DNA of 64,000 nt from Apostichopus japonicus (taxonomy: Eukaryota > Echinodermata > Holothuroidea > Aspidochirotida > Stichopodidae): contig NC_092576.1 of assembly GCF_037975245.1 (NCBI RefSeq), forward strand, positions 18,220,611 through 18,284,610, in the 5' to 3' direction. A program made the translations under genes and the position numbers. The notes under the pieces were generated by a model that had not been told where the DNA came from, did no database searches, and saw only the letters and a program-made list of their open reading frames with translations. This document shows positions 39,391 to 51,079 of the stretch, piece after piece. The first letter of the stretch is position 1. Each line of letters starts with the position of its first letter.

Positions 39391-40737
39391 ACACCAATTG
39401 CCCTGAAAGGAAATATCAAATCAGAACTAGATAAGATGGAAGAACAAGGTGTCATCAAAAAAATCACCGAACCTACAGAGTGGGTGAGTTCCATTACATA
39501 TGTCACCAAGAAAGATGGAAGTCTTCGAATATGTCTTGATCCACGCAGGCTGAATAAGGCTCTCATAAGACCACATTATAGGCAGCAAACAGTAGAAGAA
39601 TTGAACCTTAAGTTTCACAACATGAAGTTTTTTTCGAAACTAGATGGAAAATGTGGCTACTGGTCAGTGAAATTGGATGAAGAGAGTCAGAAATTGACCA
39701 CTTTTCAAACACCATTTGGAAGATATACCTTCTGTCGACTACCCTTTGGACTAATTGTTAGTCAAGACATTTTCCAGTTGGAGATGGATCGGATTCTAGA
39801 AGGCTGTGAAGGTGCAGTCTGTATAGCAGATGACATTGTTATTTTTGGTCGAACATCAGAGGAACATGATCAGAATCTTATGAACTTCATGAACACAGCT
39901 GCACAACAAGGCCTCACACTCAATTCAAGCAAGTGCGCTATCAAGCAGACAAGTGTTGATTTCTTTGGAAACCGGTACTCCAGAGAGGGCATGAAACCAG
40001 ATCCCAAGAAGGTTGCTGACCTCAGAACAATGCAAACGCCACGGAACAAGTTGGAATTACAGCATTTCCTAGGTCTCATGACCTACTTGTCACACTTGAT
40101 ACATGATTTCAGCTCCAAGGCAGCTGTTTTACGTGATCTTTTACGCAAAGATGCAGAATTTATTTGGGAGCCACACCATCAAGTAGCATTGGAGAAGCTC
40201 AAGCAAGAAATTTCTGAGTCATCACTTCTCCAGTACTTTGATACATCATCGCCAGTGTACGTTCAATGTGATGCAAGTCTACAAGGACTAGGAGCAGCCC
40301 TTCTTCAACATGACCAGGAAGAAAAACTACAACCAATCGCATTTGCAAGCAAGGCTTTATCATCTACAGAACAACGTTATTCCTGCATCGAACGAGAGCT
40401 GTTAGCAATCGTCTTTGGTGAAGAACGCTTCCACACATACTTGTATAGCAGAAGCTTCACAGTAATAACAGATCACAAGCCACTATTGATGATAATGGAC
40501 AAACCACTGACTGCAGCACCTCCCAGATTACAGAGGATGCTAATACGTTTACAAGGCTACAACTTCAGTATCAAGCACCGCCCGGGACAAGACAACCTTT
40601 TGGCAGACAGCCTCTCGCGTCTGCCAAGTATTTGTAACAAGCAGGCCATCGACCTAGACTTGAGGGTTGATTTTATCCAGTTTTCATCAAAGAAGCAAGA
40701 TGAGCTGAAACAACAGACAAAGCAAGACACTGTATAA
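39391..40737 (+). pseudogene. Reverse transcriptase and RNase H part
   Basis: Same frame as Gag. RT shows FSKLDGKCGYWSVKL, TFCRLPFGL and the catalytic box IADD (39823-39834), a Ty3/gypsy variant of YxDD. RNase H shows VQCDAS with Asp at 40270 and TDHKPLL. It ends at TAA 40735-40737, where the inverted copy has Leu. Confidence 0.92.
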
Positions 40738-42020
40738 AGTGCCCTGGTGGAAGTAATCATCACAGGGTGGCCAGACTCAATCAAGGAGGTACAACCTGAC
40801 TTACGACAATTTTGGAGCTACAGAGATGAACTCACAGTTTGTGATGGAGTAATTCTCAAAGGGTTTCAAGTTGTCATACCCAAGCAGATGCAAGCAGGTA
40901 TCTTGCAAAAGCTGCACACAAGCCATTTGGGGCAACAGAAAACCAAGTTATTGGCCAGAGAGTGTGTCTATTGGAACAGCATTAACAAAGATATTGAAAG
41001 AATGGTCCAGTCATGCCCAGCATGCCAACAACAGCAACCAGCTCAACCAGCGGAACCACTTCTACCGCACGAGATTCCTACAAAACCATGGAGCACAGTT
41101 GCCACGGATCTGTTCGAATAGAAAGGCAAGCAATGGCTGATCGTGGTAGACTACTATAGCAAGTATCCAATCCTACAACAACTTTTAGATCAGGTCACAA
41201 GCAACACTGTCATTTCAGCCTTGAAGAAAATTTTTGCTGAACAAGGAATTCCATGTAAGGTTGTGAGTGATAATGGTCCCCAGTATTCCAGTTACCAGTT
41301 CATGATGTTCGCAGAATCATGGGGTTTTACTCATGTGACAACATCCCCTAGGAGACCTCAAGGCAATGGGTTTGTAGAGAGACAAATCAGAACAATAAAA
41401 AGTATCATGAAAAAGGCATCAGACATCCAGCTAGCTTTGCTTCATTGGAGAACCACACCTATATCTGAAAGCTTACCCAGCCCTGCAGAAATCTTGATGT
41501 GCCGCCAGCTGAGAAATACACTTCCCAGCAAGTCACCCAATAACAACGTAGCTGCAGACCATATATACAACCAGCTACAGCAGAGACAGAATGTTCAGAA
41601 CTGAAGTACTATTTTGACCAACATGCCAGAAGATCAGAACTGCCTACACTATCCAATGGGCAGAAGTCCAGAATTTTGGATCCAGGCACAAGATTGTGGA
41701 AGCCTGCTACAGTTGTTGCCAGAGCTGGAGGTGAACGATCCTACGCTCTCCAGAGCCCAGAGGGGAGATTGCTGAGGCGTAATCGGCAGCATATCAGACC
41801 TGACCTTAGCGAGGCAGAGCAAGTCACAGAAAATAGTGAAGACATCCCTAGCAAGGCAGATAATACCGACACAGATACACTGACTACAACTGGTGTAGAT
41901 GTACCACAATTTATTCCCAACATCACACCTCAACAAGAGAGCAGCCCTCGTCAGCCTCCAGCCATGCGACCAAAGCGTAACATTCGAAAGCCAAGGAGGC
42001 TTGGAGATTATGTGATGTAG
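40738..42020 (+). pseudogene. Integrase part
   Basis: An H2C2 zinc-binding segment (HTSHLGQQKTKLL ... SCPACQQ) lies at 40915-41030. Then comes TAG at 41119 in DLFE-KGKQWL, a position usually Trp. The catalytic triad is Asp in VVDYYS (41149), Asp in VSDNGP (about 41269) and Glu in GFVERQ (41377). A frameshift at 41602 moves the rest (KYYFDQHARRSEL, LDPGTRLWKPATVV) to another frame, ending at 42018-42020. Confidence 0.9.
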
Positions 42021-42424
42021 TGGCGCATTTCATATCCATGTACATAGGATTTTACCTTTTCGTTTCGTTATGTGAGGAAAAGACCAAGGAAATGAGAAAA
42101 AGATTGTTTTATAAGAAAAAGAAGAAAGGACAAGCAACAGTATAGACAGCAAGGCAGACAAAAATACAAAACAAAAAACAGAAAACAAAAAAATATTGTT
42201 TTTGTTTAATTCCCAAGACAATTCGTTAGTGAAGCATAAATTTTGATTTAGCATTTTTTTTTTGAACCTGTGCGAATTAGCTGATGTGGAAAGCTCTCAC
42301 GGAATCCTTATAGAAGTATTTTAACATTTGTAAATATGTGTAGCACGATTGACAGAATCAAGCACCGCTGATTGACTTGGAACGTTTGGCAAAGTTTTGT
42401 TCGATCTTTTGTTTTGTTTTCTTG

Positions 42425-42437
42425 TGGAAAAGGGAGA
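42425..42437 (+). promoter_or_regulatory. Putative polypurine tract
   Basis: The purine run GGAAAAGGGAGA abuts the 3' LTR, as expected for the plus-strand primer. Confidence 0.8.
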
Positions 42438-42709
42438 TGTAGTGACATTGACATTCACATGACTTTCAATAACCTTAACTCAAGCAGCATTAAATGCACT
42501 CTCACTCAATCTTACGTGACTGCATGCTCCAGCGACCAAGCTCAATAGAAAGCCCTAGAACTCTGTGTGAAAGTTCCTGGTACAACACTGTTGTGTAACA
42601 ACAGTATCATTGACTATCAGAGACTACATCAAGTAAGTGTTATAACCACAGCTCTGTTCTACAGTACTAACCTCAATTGAAGATTGTGACACAACCTCAA
42701 TCTTCAACA
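42438..42709 (+). repeat. 3' LTR
   Basis: 272 bp. Differences from the 5' LTR cluster in pairs, for example GCAGCATTAAATG versus GCAGCCTTGAATG. Confidence 0.93.
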
Positions 42710-44822
42710 GCCATAGGACCAATCTTAGCTAAGACCTGATAATTGAGTCTATAAATGCATTAACGTTACTGTAGAGAGATAAGCATCAACGACCCCATGC
42801 AAATACTCTTTCCATATGAATCATGGATTCGCTTCTGTATGTTACTGACATTCAGTCCGGCAGCCAAGGGTGGTAACCCTAAAATATCTGATATATTTTT
42901 TTGTCTCTGCTGATTATTACTCTTTTGTGTGTGTAAAATGAGATTTGGGGTGGTGTGGACCAATCACCTTTGAGCATTTTTAAATATTCAAAATGGCGTC
43001 CAAGATGGCTGCCGCGAAGTTCTAGAATAACAAATTTCACATAATTCAAATATGTTTGCCATAAAGCAAAACTATTTTGGCCAAAATATATGTTCTTGGG
43101 TGAAATGAAATGAATAAAAAGTAACTGGTAACTATCTATACGCTTTCCAATAAGCCAGTGAAAGGCGGTAAATTTGACACAAAAACATCCATTGAAGTAT
43201 GAGTAACACTCTTTGTATTTCTTAAGTTTATAAAATTGGCCACATTAAACTCAATCAAAACTATAAATAAGATTTTATGTTGCCATAGTAACCACTTTTT
43301 AATAGCTTCCACAACGACCGCTTTGATGTCCTAACTAAACATAACCATAACATATCACACGATTAACAACAACGAAAGACACACAAATGGTCATATTTGG
43401 AAAACAGTCTATATAAAGCTGCCAGAGGAGCCAAGATGTATTCACTATATCACAGCACTGTTCAGGGTAGATTTTTAGTATAAACGTGAAGGCATTTCAG
43501 TTTAGAGTAGTGTCATTATATTACAGTTCTGACACTTTATGTGTCTTTTGGTAATTGCTGATGGGTACTTATGTGTATTTTTTGAAGCCCATGGGTCTAC
43601 AGTTGAAAGACATCTAATCAATTTCGTCATCGTCGTCTGCCTGTTGATCCTACTTTGTTCTTTCATAGAAACATACCTGCCAACCCTGGCATGCACAGAA
43701 TACTGAACATGCAAGGTTTGCACTGTTGCAAACACATATTTGTGTTTTGCAGGGCATCTCGCTACTGCATAAACATTTAAAGATATAGTAAAATGACACT
43801 TGATATATTCACAATATCACTCGATAAAAGTTGCTTACTCCAACTAATACACTAATTCATTGAAAAAAAAAACAACTTCACGTCAATAAAACAAGCATTT
43901 TTTGCCAAATTTAGACCAATGTTTACGATGACCTACTTTCTGCCGAAGTTGCGCTCCAATGTAGGTCAAGCTTTTGTTCGCTCTGATGACATAGAAAGGT
44001 GAACGATTCAGACGACTGGCAAAATATCTTTATACTGTAGTATATAACCTACACACATCTTCACATGACACATTATACATAAGTTTGTAAATATCACCAA
44101 ATCAAGTCGGAATGTCGTCAAATGACAAAAAATCAACAACAAAACAACAAAAAATCTTCCTTTTTTCCAAACCCCTAACGTACCGTGGGGGTTTCCTCTG
44201 GCTATTTGGTTTCTCTGTCATGAAACTGGTTTACTGTAAACCGTTACCGCTAGGCTTTATACGCTAGCCTATAGCTTTTCAAGTTCCCTTTACAAATATT
44301 ATGCATTGTAACTGTAAGGCTAGGATGATAAACAGTGATGGGTCACATTCAGAACGGTAACTAAGTAATGTTTCTACGCAATGTCAGCAAATTTATATCA
44401 ATAATCATGATCGTATTATTTTCGTAACATTATGTGCAAATATCACCAATGGGTTTTGCTATACATTGGTTGCAGTCTAGGCTGGCCTACTTTCTAGTGC
44501 ATAGGATGTATAGCATAGCCACACATATTTCATTTTCGAGGAGAATGAGGACAGCTTATGCTGTTCATAACATAATGTCAGCAATATTTTTGTACTAAAC
44601 ACAGCAATTTGTGTCCCCAATAGTTTTTTCTTGAGTCTGATAGGCCCTACCCTATGCATGGTAATATAATCAATTGAACCCACTCACTGGTGAATCTTGT
44701 GAAGATTTCAAATAAATCTGAAATATAAAAATTGAAATAGAGTACTATAATGTCATTGGCTAGTATACTGATTTCAACTATTTTTATCATTCTTATCTAG
44801 GTGCACCTATTAAAACTGTCAG
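42710..44822. other. Intergenic stretch with one inverted repeat partner
   Basis: The block 42880-43020 is an inverse, diverged relative of 54740-54905 (shared GGTGTGGAC, CAGCAGAGA and TATATCAGA words). No gene was recognised; upstream exons of the P2X7-C-like gene could lie here but none was found. Confidence 0.45.
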
Positions 44823-45209
44823 ATCATGCCATCTGGGAGGGAATGTGACTGTTGTTCAGAGGTTCCACAGGTCCTGGAAAAACGAGACGATGCAAGGACA
44901 CTGTATCACCAAGCCCAACCCTACCGGTGCATTACAGAACATCCAGGATTTCAATCCGTTTGTCTTGATGTTCATGTTCCCCAAACTGCTTGGTCTCAGT
45001 ACAAGCAGCAGTACGATGAACCGTATGAGGGCCCTCAACATAAAATGTTTCGGCACATCTCTTACTGGCAGTTTGCAAGATGGATATGGGGTTTCCTTGG
45101 TCGTCACCTGAGAATCGTTCTACCATCCTGTGCTGTTTCAGCGATTCGTGCTACCTTTCCGCCACCGGGAGATGAGGATGACTATGTTTATGTAGGATTC
45201 CTAGCATAG
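44823..45209 (+). CDS. P2X7-type intracellular C-terminal domain protein (P2RX7_C-like), possibly partial
   Basis: The frame starts at ATG 44826 and encodes 127 residues. It shows CDCCSEVPQVLE, then CITEHPGFQSVCLD, YEGPQHKMFRHISYWQFARW and LGRHLRIVLPSCAVSAIRATFP. This order matches the Cys/His/Trp-rich cytoplasmic domain of P2X7 receptors. That domain is also widespread as an independent domain in invertebrate proteins. No transmembrane receptor part is present. A GTCAG just before 44823 may be an acceptor, so this could be a last exon, or a single-exon protein starting at the ATG. The frame is closed upstream by TAA at 44811. It keeps its Cys residues and has no internal stop. Confidence 0.75.
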   Translation: MMPSGRECDCCSEVPQVLEKRDDARTLYHQAQPYRCITEHPGFQSVCLDVHVPQTAWSQYKQQYDEPYEGPQHKMFRHISYWQFARWIWGFLGRHLRIVLPSCAVSAIRATFPPPGDEDDYVYVGFLA

Positions 45210-48070
45210 GATACAGTATGCATAGGCTTCATCCATTCCTGCCATTGATACTTTTTAAGAAAAGTGGCCCAAGAAGGAACCTGGGCACGAAACTGAAACG
45301 AACGGCGGCAGCTGTCACAGCAACATTGTCAACTGACTAACCTCTCGGCCCCAGTCCCCCTACATCATGACCAGTGGACTGTGATCAGGTCAGGGTGTAG
45401 CAATGTAATTTCCTTTACATCAGAAACTATGTACAGATACTACAAATGATCTTAGGCAGAAGCATTCCTTCCATTGATTCCTTATTTTTTTCCCCTTTGG
45501 TCAAACATTCCAAGAGGGCTCATTATAACAAATGGTTAAGGACAGTCAGAATATATATGATTATGTTCCACGGGTATTAAAGTAGGATTCAGAGTTTGAA
45601 GTCTCAAACACTGTGTTTTATTCTATCAGGGCATTTTATTGCAGATGATTCATTTCTCTGTTAGTAACTACTTCTATTTCCACTACCTCATGCAAACTAT
45701 ATTTTCACTAACAAGCGAGTAATTGCCTGAAGAAACATGAAGGGTTGACAGGTTTTCTTTGGTGGTGTTTTCGTATCTAAATTTCCACCCAAGATTTCCA
45801 GTAGCCTCCTTGATAGCGTTTCAATTGAGCCAATAAGCAGGAAGCCAAAATTCCACAACATTTAAACATTTGCTTGGTACAAACACCAGAGGGCACAACA
45901 TGTGTAGTAATTCTCTGCAATAAAGTAGAAAAAAGTTGTTACAGATTATGTAATAGCCTAGGTAGTGTGTTTGCAAGAACTAAAAACTGTTGATATCCCT
46001 TTCTATATAATTCACCATGCAATTATGTGCCATTAACGTAAGTTCATTCATTACAGGGACCAGTCTTAGCTGTCTCTTCTCAAAGCTGTCTTTTCTCTTC
46101 CCTCCTCTAGTTCACATACTTATTGTTTGCAATCCAAGTGGCAAGAAACCTTGTTTGTTAAAAGAAAAAAGGCATGAGGGACCACAGTGAGGTATTCATT
46201 TAATCGGATGGGAAACCATGTTTTTAGCACGGTCAATACAGCATGCCGTCTTGTCATCGTACTTTGTGTGTCACAGAACTGTTCAATACAGATGTAACAA
46301 GTGTACTTCAAGCTGACTTCTTCATTGTAATCATTCGCGTATAACACATGAAGGTTGCCTTTCTTACTTCATTAGTATCCCAACTTGGTTGTGTAAGGAC
46401 TGGAGTGACTAGATGATCTATAGCTTAATGAAATGGTTTGATCTGCATACAACAATTTTTTGACAGAAAGGTCAGTCTTGACTTCTGGAAAGATAACATA
46501 GTTTCTGCGAACCTACTACCTACCACGCAGTGTGTGTCGCATAAAGAAGTAGTGTGACCCCTTCTCAGGTCCAGAAATAAAGAAGAACAGATTTCAAAGT
46601 TTCTTTGTTTCCTTGTATATTTGAAAGTTGTTGTTTTATTTGCTACAGTATTTGAAATTACTACTTCTTCAAGACAACTTAGCATTAAAGTAAAAATGAA
46701 TTGGTAAAAGTTTCAGTGTGTGACTTGTTGACCTCTTATGACTTTTGACCTGTACCATGCACACACTGAGCGTTGTTTTATTCACTGCATATGACAAGCA
46801 TATAAAGTTAAAAAATTCAACTTGCTGATTTGACCTGAAAATAAAATTTTCTCATGCTTATACATCACACTTTAAAGGAATGAAGTACAATGGTTTCTGT
46901 TTGAAAATGACTTTGAACCATCATACTGCTTTAGGCACTTATTAGCAAAGAAACACTACAATGCTCAAAGTTTCACGTAAACAGTTTCTTTTAAACAATG
47001 TAACACATTTTTCACTTAAAGTTTGCAAAAAAGGACCATATCACTTTCAGATCTGGAAGGCTAATTAGCTCATTCCAATTTTCCATTGAATCAAACATTT
47101 CACTATTTCAGTATACACCCTAAACTCCTTAATCTACAGTTAGACTTACACATTGAACAGTAATGCAGCTTACCTATTACAGTACTTGATTCTGACAACT
47201 AATTTGTTCAATTTCTCTATTTGTCTTTCTAATTGTTTGAATTATCATTAAAGGTAAGCTGTATTGGCCCAAAATATGCTAGATATTCAGATATGGTCAC
47301 CTTTGGTCAAAATTCCTAAACTGTTTTTATTACCCACAGCGTGTAGGAAATTTACCTTACTGGGACATTCAGTCATATAGTGTGTTCATGTAAAATGTTT
47401 GAAAAAAATTTGGAAATTAAAGACCTAGAGGAACGAAATTTTTGAAATCTTCTAGCAACCATAGTATGCTATAATTTGGGGCTAATATACAGAGTACCTT
47501 TAGTGGCAGCATACATGTGTGTTGCAGTCACCAAGGCTACGTACTCTTCTCCTTAAACGTATCATTAATACATTTGAGCTTTGTAGTTTTAAATGAAGAC
47601 TACTGCTAGCTACTGCCTAGTTTAAAAATAATTTATAAGCAATAGAACATGGTATATAACAAAAGCTTATCTTGCAAAATAAAAACTTAAGGAAAGGTAA
47701 TCCTTAGTGGTCACTTATGATTTTATGACCTTATGAACTTTATGAGACTTGAATTAAGCATACCTGTGACTGGAGGAAAGTATCACTTGCTTACTGTATG
47801 CTGCACATGTCATATTTCTGTACCTCAAATGACCTTTGTCCCAACAAAGCAATAGAAACCCAGAACTCACTATTGGAATAGATCATGAGATATTCAATTT
47901 TCAGACTTACTTCTAACTGAGTGAAAACAATATGGATCCTCCACTTACCAATGGCTATACCTACACTCCAAGTGTGAAGTTAAACCAACTTGCACTTCTC
48001 GATATATGGTGTTTATGAGGTTTTCAGGCTTGACCTCAGGCTCTATTTACCTATTTACCTCGGCAAGGAA
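45210..48070. other. Gene-poor stretch
   Basis: No recognised coding motif. Short ORFs at 46120-46347 and 46425-46685 (minus) have no family features. Confidence 0.45.
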
Positions 48071-48237
48071 TCAAAAACGAGTAAAATGTTCTGCAATTGC
48101 TTTTTCTTTACTTGGCCTCTCAAACGTAGAACACAGTGGAGGTGGAACTTTGACATCTGGAGTTGTATCAACTTTTCCTTTTTCCTTTTCAAGTTCTACC
48201 AGTGATGTAACTTGTTCCATGAGCTCATCAACATAAG
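48071..48237 (-). CDS. Possible last exon of the minus-strand THAP gene
   Basis: The minus strand has acceptor TTTCTTTCAG then AYVDELMEQVTSLVELEKEKG and ends FTRF stop. The acidic/Lys-rich heptad-like start could be a short coiled coil, common after THAP fingers. Its phase (one base carried) does not match the THAP exon at 49343 (two bases carried), so another exon would be needed between them. Confidence 0.3.
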
Positions 48238-49342
48238 CTGAAAGAAATATGTTTCCGATATACTCAAATTGAAATTTACACATGTGGGGTGTGTGTATGG
48301 AGAGGGAAATACATTTGATGTGACATTAGATGACCTTTGAGCTGAGCTAGAAAATAATTGAAGGTTTAATTGTTTTGATAAAGTTCCATCTCTTTCTCAT
48401 CAAAGACTCTTACTAAAATGAACCAAATTATTATTAGGTTCAAGTTTGGCGATACCAATTTTATAATAGAATATTTTGAGTCCTCAGATTGGAGACTATT
48501 GGTTGCTTTTAGTAGTAAAATTTTTTGTTTGCTCATCATGTATCCAAATTAAAAAGTAAACGGTTCAAGGCATAGACTACATTTGCAATCAGGTGACTAA
48601 GTTTTGACCTACAGCAGAAATAATCTTCTATCAAAGTAATAATATTTCAAAGGGCACATGTCCACCAATATGACCTTTGGCTTTGATTTAACCTTTGAAC
48701 GCATGATCATTCACTTCATGATCAGTTACTTATATATATGGCCAAATTTTGATAGTAGGGGAGATTCTTACTATATCTGTAGCTTTTGGTGCACAGTTTG
48801 CAGTACTTTTCACTAAATTGGTAATTGGTTATAAGTAACTTTAGGCTAAATTGACGTTTGGTTTCACACACTGACAGTAGGGAGGCTAGTGTACGTTATT
48901 GATCAAGTAAGTTACATGCACTAATGTAGGCCCTAACTTGTGGTACTTGTAAGTTGTAGGCCTACGGGCTAGGAGTAGGACAGTATGATGGCCCTTACTA
49001 GTGGTGGTACGACGTTATCAGACTACGTGTCTAACAGCAATATTGACATGTGTTTATCGCTTAAAATTGCTTGAAAAGACTTTACCTGAAAAACAAATGA
49101 TCGACGGTGGATACCGACTGTAACCTAATTAACGTAAGGCCTAAGTGCAGCTGCACCGAGGCTTGCCTAACAACACTACAGTAACAATACTAACACTAAT
49201 AACATAACAATACTAACAACACTGACAGAACAAGACAAACAAGTAAGGATTATAATCTTCGGTGCACCGAGATTTGAATCTTCATTGCCATGCGAGCTGT
49301 ATATCTGCGACATAAAAGTGAAGGAAATAAATTGCACCTTAC

Positions 49343-49572
49343 CTGTTTCCAAACCCTAGCTTTGGTTTCAATAAATCCTCCACGTACAAGTCAGGGGTGA
49401 AGTGTTTCGAGCATATCACCGTGTAAGGTGTAGCATGCCAGTGACAACGTTTTAACTGCACGCACTTTTCCCATTTCTTGAACTCCTTAGCTTCTTTTGG
49501 TATAAGATGTAAACTTGTTCCGTTTTTCTCGCTTAAGCTAGAACATCCAAACATCACAGTGCGTTTCGGCAT
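49343..49572 (-). CDS. THAP-type zinc-finger first exon
   Basis: Minus strand. Starts MPKRTVMFGCSS and continues TSLHLIPK, W-E, YTVICSKHFTPDLY and LLKPKLGFGN, ending at donor GTAAGG. This is the THAP order: N-terminal MP, GC, F/L-x-P, W, C-x-x-H-F-T-P-D. The first zinc-ligand Cys, expected at residue 5, is Thr, while the other visible ligands (Cys10, Cys and His of CSKH) are kept. THAP domains bind DNA and occur in host regulators and in P-element-type transposases. The rest of the gene is not resolved. Confidence 0.7.
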
Positions 49573-49859
49573 TTTATTTTCGAAAAAGCAACACGACTTA
49601 CTGCTACTGCTAGTGCTACGACCAAGAAGTCAATACATTTAGTACATGGTAATACACTAACCTACTAAGCCACATACAACCGTGTTCACCTTTTGACGTC
49701 ACTGCCGAAGCTTTCCGGAAAAGAACGAAAATTCGGACAAATTTGGTAAATCACAACAATCATGAAAATTACCAAAATTTGGCCAAATGAGACAAAAAAT
49801 GTTAACTTCTTCATTAATAATGCCATATTAATGCAATAATTCATCAAATTAAGACGAGT

Positions 49860-50165
49860 TACGCGAGCATTTTACTTGATCTTTAATGAGTTTCAGTAGA
49901 TCATCTGGTGCTAGGAGGGTATCACCGAGAAGAGTTTTGCGCAAAGTGTTTTGGAGCCAGCTTCATGTGACCATCCGAAGGCAGCTGGATCCATTCACGG
50001 TGGATCTGGTTGACGTGTGTATCTTTAGACTGCCACTTGAAAATGATCCCGGGCAACGTTCTCCTTAAATGCCTCATTTGCTGGAGGCAAGGTTGCCAGC
50101 TTTGATGCACCAGCAACACTCCGGCCCACTTTGCTTGCCCACATTTTCTGGCGTGCCTCTGTCAT
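49860..50165 (-). pseudogene. Degenerate fragment of a repeat-associated invertebrate ORF
   Basis: Minus-strand ATG at 50165 begins MTEARQKMWASKVGR, then LATLPPANEAFKENVARDHFQ and a TAA. After further stops the same order continues with PDPP, MDPAAFGW and, in another frame, LAPDDLLKLIK. From memory this matches the C-terminal part of a multi-copy invertebrate ORF with a HxxRAHxQ, W, P.P, HGW/GW, APD-LL pattern before a Cys-rich end. The Cys-rich end is not seen. Function unknown. Confidence 0.45.
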
Positions 50166-50873
50166 TGACGTACATTTAGTCTAGCCTTAACAGGCCAGAT
50201 TGAAAGGTGTTTCCTGTGTGATGACCTCCGAAAGCATGCAACTTGTGTCACTCCTTCACTTCAGGTGGTCCATATTTGATCCACTGAAAAACCATGTGTT
50301 TAGAAAATCATTACTCGAGATAGGAATACACTAGAGAGCTTCCCATAGCTTTAGTTTGCACATAAGACAGTCTGCATCAATAGACAACATTTTTTCGAGG
50401 GGGGTCATATGGACTTTTTTTGTCTTCAAAGATTTGTTTACATTAAAAAAACTGGTCGATTTTACCTTTTTTTCAAAACAATTATGAGAACAGTGAAAAA
50501 TGTCAAGTCAACTAACCCTGTCCGATACAACTAGCTAAGACATACAAGGAATCAAATCAGGAGCCTTCACAGGCATATGTAGAGAGATGGCTCTATATTT
50601 GGGGTAAATATGTCAAAAGTTACGGCCAAAACACGGACCTTTAACCGATAATATTTCCCCAGAATGCCTCACCCTACAGAAAAGATTTTTAGCTGAGATA
50701 TTTTAGCTGAAACGCTAGGCAACATAGAAACAATTTAGCAATAGCGCCTCCACTTTGTGAGTAATACCTAGCAATTCAACTCGAGCATTTTTATGGTAGG
50801 GAATTTCGGTCAACCGCAATTATGTAGCGCGTGGGCACGCTATCAGTAACACTAACGCACAATCATAATGGAT

Positions 50874-51079
50874 ACATGCTACAACGCAGAGGAGACTTTA
50901 GCCATTCTTTTTTTTCGGACAATATGATCATCCAGCCGTTCGAGGATGAAGACATCACTAAATCTGAAGATGATTTTGAAGATGAAATCAGCAATGTCGA
51001 CTTGGCAGATCTTCCTGAAGAGGGTCTGGTTGACAAACCTGCCGCCAGACCCTCTTTGTTGCTCAGGTATCCTGATATG
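50874..51079 (+). CDS. piggyBac remnant, first exon
   Basis: ATG at 50874, then a frameshift in the 8-T run, then QPFEDEDITKSEDDFEDE, an acidic N-terminal region, up to donor GTAAGT at 51080. Confidence 0.6.

Larger units (their letters stand above)
37511..42709 (+). mobile_element. Ty3/gypsy-type LTR retrotransposon, complete but disabled
   Basis: Two 272-bp LTRs (TGTAGTGAC...TTCAACA) flank a single long gag-pol frame in the order Gag, zinc knuckle, protease, RT, RNase H, integrase, which is the Ty3/gypsy order. The frame is broken by TAA (39388), TAA (40735), TAG (41119) and a frameshift near 41602. By eye the LTRs differ at about 9 of 272 positions. No matching target-site duplication is seen (AATGG left, GCCAT right); the left flank is the inverted pol copy. 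Confidence 0.95.

Noticed and set aside
37506-42714. Possible inverted target-site duplication (ATGG left, CCAT right) of the LTR element
   Set aside because: Only four bases and offset by one on the right, so not distinguishable from chance.
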